From: Spirochaetia bacterium
GTDB lineage: Bacteria; Spirochaetota; Spirochaetia; Treponematales; Breznakiellaceae
Assembly: GCA_026002045.1 (NCBI GenBank)
Contig: BOAV01000001.1
Coordinates: 10,848 to 74,847 of the forward strand
Direction of reading: 5' to 3'
DNA: 64,000 bases
A program made the translations under genes and the position numbers. Below, piece by piece: positions 60,077 through 64,000 of this stretch. The notes beneath the pieces are model-generated. The model made no database searches. It worked only from the letters and a program-made list of their open reading frames with translations, and was not told where the DNA came from. Each line of letters opens with the position of its first letter. The stretch's first letter is position 1.

Positions 60077-62137
60077 GTGGCCCAATACCTGGACCTGGTT
60101 TTTGACATCCCGGCAAAAACGACCTTTAGCTACCGCCGGGATGAAAAGGGGGAAGCCGCCGTGGGGAAGCGGGCCATGGCCCCCTTCGGCAAACGGGAAG
60201 TCCTGGGCTACATCGTCGGTGAAGGGGACGATCTTCCATCCGGAATGGACGAGGGGGGGATAAAACAGCTGCGCCGGGTGGTGGACCCCGAACCTCTCTT
60301 TGACGGCCGGGACATCAGCCTTGCCCAATGGATGGCCGACTATTACCTGTGCAGCCTGGGTCAGGCCCTGTCCGCAATGATCCCCTCGGGCAGGCGGCCC
60401 GGCTCCTACCCTTCCCTTCCGGATGATGAAAATGAAATCACCGCCGCCGCCCTGGAGCTCTCCGACGAACAGCAGCAGGCCCTGGACGCCATTATCGGAA
60501 TAGAAGAAAACCACAAAGGAACACAAAGGAACACAAAGGACAGGGAGGGAAAAGAAAGAGCTGCGGGCGCCGCCTTGCCGCCTATGTTCTACCTCTACGG
60601 CATCACCGGGTCGGGCAAGACCGAAGTATTTCTCCGGGCGGCGGAACATATGCTGAAGGCGGGCAAATCGGTGATCTACCTGGTACCGGAAATTTCCCTG
60701 ACCCACCAGACTGCGGAGGCTATCGGTAAACGGTTCGGGACGGCGGCGGCGACACTGCACTCGGGGATGAGCGGGGCTGCCCGGCTCACCGAGTGGATGC
60801 GTATCAAAAGCGGGGAGGTGCGGATCGTGGTAGGGCCCCGGAGTGCGGTCTTTGCGCCGGTACAAAACCTGGGGCTCATCATCATTGACGAGGAACACGA
60901 CGGCTCCTATAAGTCGGGGAACACCCCCCGCTACCATGCCCGGCAAGTCGCCATGCATCGCTGTTCTGTGGAAGGGGCCCTATTGGTGATGGGATCCGCC
61001 ACACCTTCGGCGGAAGCTTGGAAGCTCATGAATGACGGAGGGATTAAGCGCGAGGGGAATGGATTGCGGCGGCTGGACCTTTCCCGCCGTCTTTCCGGGG
61101 GCAAGCCCCCGGAGATAAAACCGGTGAGCCTTGAACATACCGAAGGCTGCCTTACTGAGGAATTAAAAGAGGAGATCCGAAAAACAGCCCAAATGGGGCG
61201 GCAGACCATCCTGTTTTTGAACCGCCGGGGTTTTGCCTATTTTTACCACTGCCCGTCCTGCGGCTTTGAACTTTCCTGCCGCCACTGTTCCGTATCCCTC
61301 ACTTACCACAAAAGTAAGGGCCGGGCTGTTTGCCACTACTGCGGCTATTCGGAAGTTCCCCCAAAGGCCTGCCCCCAATGCGGCTCCCTGGAAGCGGGGT
61401 TCTCAGGCTTCGGCACCGAGATGATCGAGGAGGAGGTGCGCCGAACCTTTCCGGAATTACGGGTGCGCCGGGCCGACGCGGATTCCACCAGCAAAAAGGG
61501 AAGCCTTGAGGAGACCCTGGCCCTGTTCCGGGCCGGAGCGGTGGACATATTGCTGGGGACCCAGATGGTGGCCAAGGGGCTCAACTTTCCCGGGGTGCGG
61601 CTCGTGGGGGTGATCCTGGCGGATACGGGGCTCCACCTGCCGGACTTCCGCGCGGCAGAGCGGACCTTTTCCCTCATCGTCCAGGTGGCGGGGCGCGCAG
61701 GGCGCTATTTCCCCGACGGCAAGGTGATCGTCCAGACCCTGCGGCCCAGGGACCCGGTGATCACCCGGTCCTGCGCCCTGGATGTGGCGGGCTTCTTCGA
61801 TGCCGAGCTGAACCAGCGGCAGATGCTCCATTTTCCGCCCTACTCCCGGCTCATCCGCTTTACGATCCGCGCCCGTGACCCGCTCAAGGCGGATAAGGCC
61901 ATAAACCGGCTTGCAAGCCTCGCGGAGGGGCTCATCCCCGCCGGGGGGGATGTACTGGGCCCCGCAGAATGTCCCATCGGCATTATCGCGGGGAACCACC
62001 GGCGGCAGCTCATTCTTCGAGGATCTTCCATGGGCGCCCTTCACGGGGCTGCACGGACCCTCCTTGAGCGTTACGAAAAGGGTAAGGACAGCGCCGTCTA
62101 CCTTGAGGTAGATGTGGACCCGGTCAGCCTGCTTTAG
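60077..62137 (+). CDS. priA: Primosomal replication restart helicase PriA
   Basis: A 686-residue PriA: N-terminal 3'-end DNA-binding domain (YLDLVFDIPAKTTFSYRR), Walker A GITGSGKTEV, DEEHD box, the paired zinc-binding cysteines (CPSCGFELSCRHC...CHYCGY...CPQCGS) and the helicase C-domain (GTQMVAKGLNFPGVRLVGV). The start codon is GTG 60077, immediately after the upstream stop. Two insertions are visible: a 10-bp tandem repeat before Walker A and a dispersed repeat around residues 320-332. Confidence 0.94.
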   Translation: MAQYLDLVFDIPAKTTFSYRRDEKGEAAVGKRAMAPFGKREVLGYIVGEGDDLPSGMDEGGIKQLRRVVDPEPLFDGRDISLAQWMADYYLCSLGQALSAMIPSGRRPGSYPSLPDDENEITAAALELSDEQQQALDAIIGIEENHKGTQRNTKDREGKERAAGAALPPMFYLYGITGSGKTEVFLRAAEHMLKAGKSVIYLVPEISLTHQTAEAIGKRFGTAAATLHSGMSGAARLTEWMRIKSGEVRIVVGPRSAVFAPVQNLGLIIIDEEHDGSYKSGNTPRYHARQVAMHRCSVEGALLVMGSATPSAEAWKLMNDGGIKREGNGLRRLDLSRRLSGGKPPEIKPVSLEHTEGCLTEELKEEIRKTAQMGRQTILFLNRRGFAYFYHCPSCGFELSCRHCSVSLTYHKSKGRAVCHYCGYSEVPPKACPQCGSLEAGFSGFGTEMIEEEVRRTFPELRVRRADADSTSKKGSLEETLALFRAGAVDILLGTQMVAKGLNFPGVRLVGVILADTGLHLPDFRAAERTFSLIVQVAGRAGRYFPDGKVIVQTLRPRDPVITRSCALDVAGFFDAELNQRQMLHFPPYSRLIRFTIRARDPLKADKAINRLASLAEGLIPAGGDVLGPAECPIGIIAGNHRRQLILRGSSMGALHGAARTLLERYEKGKDSAVYLEVDVDPVSLL
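60511..60542 (+). repeat. 10-bp tandem repeat inside priA
   Basis: Three copies of a ten-base unit with core ACAAAGGA (starting at 60513, 60523 and 60533). It adds the peptide HKGTQRNTKD just before the region leading to Walker A. The same kind of sequence (repeated CACAAAGGA) is common in bacterial intergenic repeats; inside a gene it is unusual. The 10-bp period means a copy-number change would shift the frame. Confidence 0.7.
61034..61071 (+). repeat. Dispersed hairpin repeat, copy inside priA
   Basis: The core 61047-61071 begins AGCGC and ends TTGCGGCG. 23 of 25 bases agree with the GAPDH-like copy and 20 of 25 with the lon copy. It is translated as DGGIKREGNGLRR, between the SATPSAEAWKL helicase motif and the next strand. 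Confidence 0.6.
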
Positions 62138-62147
62138 TCTGCAAGGA

Positions 62148-63497
62148 TTAAGATTGTTTTGTCATGGATTCAAATTTCGCATACTTTGACATAAACACCA
62201 GATCCACTGTTCCAACGGGGCCGTTCCGCTGTTTCGCCAAAATAAGGCTCGTCTTGCTCCCCTCCCCCGTTGGAGGGGGCTGGTCCCCGCTTTTTTTGTC
62301 CGATTCCCGCTCCCGGTGGAGAAACATAACCACATCGGCGTCCTGTTCGATGGAGCCCGAATCCCGGATGGAAGAAAGGGTGGGCTTCTCCCGCTCCGCC
62401 TCGCGGGTAAGCTGGCAGAGCACCACGATGGGAATATCCAGCTCACGGGCAAGGCTTTTCAGAGACCGGGATATTTCGGAAATCTGCTCATACCGGGGTA
62501 TAAAATTATTTTCCGAGCTGATAAGCCCCAGGTAATCAATAAAAATGATCTCAACTTTTTGCTGTGCCCGTATCCGCCGGGCCTGGGCGCGGAGGTCCAG
62601 AATCTTCATGTTCGGCATGTCCACGATATACAGGGGAGCCTCGTAGATATTCTCCGCAGCACGGAGGAGATCCTGATAATCACTTGATTTGAGAAAACCA
62701 TTCCGCAGATTGTTGGATTCGATCCGCCCTTCCATGGCGATAAGCCGCTGCATCAGGGCCATTTCGGACATTTCCAGGGTGAAAAAAGCGGCGGGTATCC
62801 GTTTCTTGATGGAGATATGGCTTGTCATGGTCAGGGCCAGAGCGGTTTTTCCAATGGACGGCCGTGCGCCGATGATAATAAATTCCGAAGGATGAAAGCC
62901 CGATGTATACTTTTCAAGCTCATCAAACCCCGAAGGAACGCCGGTATATTCCTGTTTGGAATGATAGGCGTCTTCGATGATCTTGAGTGCGCCGGGGACG
63001 ATCTCCTTGACGCTTTTGTAACTCAGAACCTGCCGGTTATCGCTTAAATCAAAGATCCGCTGCTGGGTCTCTTCCAGGATCATCCGGGATTCTAGGGACT
63101 CGTTAAAAATCTTGGCGCTTATTTCCCCGGAAACCCGCAGCAGAGCCCGGCGCAGGGAGTAACCCTGCACGGTCTTGGCGTAGTATTCGATGTTGGCGCT
63201 GGATGGCACCACGCTGGTAAGGGAGGACACATAGGCGGCGCCCCCGGCTTCATCCAGTTTCCCGTTTTGCCTGAGTTCCCCGGTTACGGTGAGGATATCC
63301 GCCTTGACGCTCTTGTCGTAAACACCCAGGATCGCTTCAAATACCAGGTTATTGGCGTTTGAATAAAAATCCCCCTTGTGGAGGTACTGCATGGCGGCGC
63401 CGATGGCATCGGAATCCATGAGCATGGCCCCAAGGGCCGCCCGTTCCGCCTCATCATCGTGAGGGGGAATTTTATCCTTTAGTCCGGGAGCCGCCAT
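62148..63497 (-). CDS. dnaB: Replicative DNA helicase
   Basis: A 449-residue DnaB: N-terminal helical domain (PPHDDEAERAALGAMLMDSDAI), RecA-like domain with Walker A GARPSIGKTALAL, Walker B VEIIFIDYLGLI and the C-terminal EQDADVVMFLHRE. Normal length. It starts 11 bp after the rplI stop, the usual rplI-dnaB order. No good ribosome site is seen before ATG 63497, so translation may be coupled to rplI. It is convergent with priA. Confidence 0.95.
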   Translation of the reverse strand: MAAPGLKDKIPPHDDEAERAALGAMLMDSDAIGAAMQYLHKGDFYSNANNLVFEAILGVYDKSVKADILTVTGELRQNGKLDEAGGAAYVSSLTSVVPSSANIEYYAKTVQGYSLRRALLRVSGEISAKIFNESLESRMILEETQQRIFDLSDNRQVLSYKSVKEIVPGALKIIEDAYHSKQEYTGVPSGFDELEKYTSGFHPSEFIIIGARPSIGKTALALTMTSHISIKKRIPAAFFTLEMSEMALMQRLIAMEGRIESNNLRNGFLKSSDYQDLLRAAENIYEAPLYIVDMPNMKILDLRAQARRIRAQQKVEIIFIDYLGLISSENNFIPRYEQISEISRSLKSLARELDIPIVVLCQLTREAEREKPTLSSIRDSGSIEQDADVVMFLHRERESDKKSGDQPPPTGEGSKTSLILAKQRNGPVGTVDLVFMSKYAKFESMTKQS

Positions 63498-63508
63498 TGG
63501 TCAGTCGT

Positions 63509-64000
63509 TTATTCCTGGACAGCCGGTTCAGAAGCCGCAGGCTCCGCGGCGGGAACATCGGCGGAGGCCGCTTCGGCAGTTGAAGCTTCAACGGATACTT
63601 CGGCCGGGGCCGCAGATCCTTCTGCTGCAGGAGCCGCTTCCTCATCCCTTCTTCGGCGGGAAGGCCGATTGGGGGCGGAGGGGGTTTTGGCTTCTTCAAC
63701 ATGACCCTGGACGGTGACCGTTATTTCAGCGGCGGCGCTTTCGTAGAGCTTAACCGTGACCTTGTACTTGCCCACGCTCTTGAAGCTGGTTCCCGCAAGT
63801 TCAATCCGTTTCCGTTCAATCTGGTAGCCCTGTTTGGCAAATTCATCCATTATGGTCTGGCTGGTTACGGCGCCGTAGAGTTTGCCGTTGGCCCCGGCGG
63901 GCATGGTGAGGGTAAGTTCCAGGGCTTCAAGCTTTTCCTTAAGACCCGATGCGTCCTTCCGTTTTTCCGCCTTCCGGGCCTCAATTTCTTCCTTCCGGGA
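63509..64000 (-). CDS. rplI: 50S ribosomal protein L9, C-terminal part (truncated by window edge) with a long acidic tail
   Basis: The minus-strand frame is open up to position 64000 (residues SRKEEIEARKAEKRKDAS at the edge), so the start lies outside the window; the ATG at 63904 is internal. The central helix and the C-terminal domain (GKLYGAVTSQTIMDEFAKQGYQIERKRIEL, then YKVTVKLYESAAAEITVTVQG) are clearly L9. After the domain there is an extra tail of about 62 residues, rich in Ala, Glu and Pro, with an RRRR patch at its start. Usual L9 ends at the domain. Confidence 0.9.
   Translation of the reverse strand, partial: SRKEEIEARKAEKRKDASGLKEKLEALELTLTMPAGANGKLYGAVTSQTIMDEFAKQGYQIERKRIELAGTSFKSVGKYKVTVKLYESAAAEITVTVQGHVEEAKTPSAPNRPSRRRRDEEAAPAAEGSAAPAEVSVEASTAEAASADVPAAEPAASEPAVQE

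Overview
The window looks like chromosomal DNA of a free-living or gut-associated spirochaete, most likely a carbohydrate-fermenting Treponema (the type found in termite guts). The reasons are the periplasmic-type flagellin genes (flaB paralogues) beside flaG and fliD, an flgN-flgK-flgL-fliW-csrA operon, a BamA/TamB pair, solute-binding proteins with the FAGGGQQ-type leader common in treponemes, and a moderately GC-rich coding style. Species cannot be fixed from the sequence alone.

Layout: 1-5.6 kb (minus) bamA (cut by the window edge) and tamB; 5.7-7.7 kb tmk, a small secreted protein and a RelE/HigB-XRE toxin-antitoxin pair; 7.9-8.8 kb a GAPDH-like protein without catalytic residues; 9-16.7 kb two flaB genes, flaG, fliD, an unknown protein, a PilZ protein, tsaE and tsaB; 16.8-28.4 kb a glycoside locus with two GH2 enzymes, an ABC sugar importer, an aldo/keto reductase and a membrane-bound AraC regulator; 28.4-32.8 kb (minus) flgN-flgK-flgL-fliW-csrA; 32.9-33.4 kb tRNA-His, tRNA-Arg and tRNA-Lys; 33.5-43.4 kb a sugar-acid/hydroxy-acid locus (FGGY kinase, DapA-type aldolase, PanB-like, RraA-like, two-piece UxaA dehydratase, ABC importer, LarA-like); 43.6-44.0 kb tRNA-Gly and tRNA-Leu; 44.1-50.0 kb tig-clpP-clpX-lon; 50.0-54.3 kb a third ABC importer with an aldo/keto reductase homologue that lacks the catalytic tetrad; 54.4-55.5 kb a glycosyltransferase; 55.6-59.4 kb (minus) nrdR-nrdD-(glycyl-radical/thioredoxin protein)-nrdG; 59.6-62.1 kb a reduced uracil-DNA-glycosylase-like protein and priA; 62.1-64 kb (minus) dnaB and rplI (cut by the edge).

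How it works together: the flagellar genes form two blocks joined by a likely post-transcriptional circuit. CsrA and FliW come from one block, and the leaders of both flaB genes and of flaG-fliD in the other carry GGA-loop hairpins of the CsrA-binding kind. The three ABC importers lack their own ATPase and presumably share one encoded elsewhere.

Most unusual points: (1) tRNA-Arg and tRNA-Leu are each followed by an element of exactly 140 bp that repeats the last 18 bases of its own tRNA, also carries an inverted copy, and can fold into a closed structured RNA; (2) the class III ribonucleotide reductase appears split, with the glycyl-radical loop on a separate polypeptide fused to a CPAC thioredoxin-like domain; (3) two enzyme-family members have lost all recognisable catalytic residues (GAPDH-like at 7.9 kb, aldo/keto reductase at 53.4 kb); (4) a small hairpin repeat lies inside three protein genes, in different reading frames, and at one gene junction.
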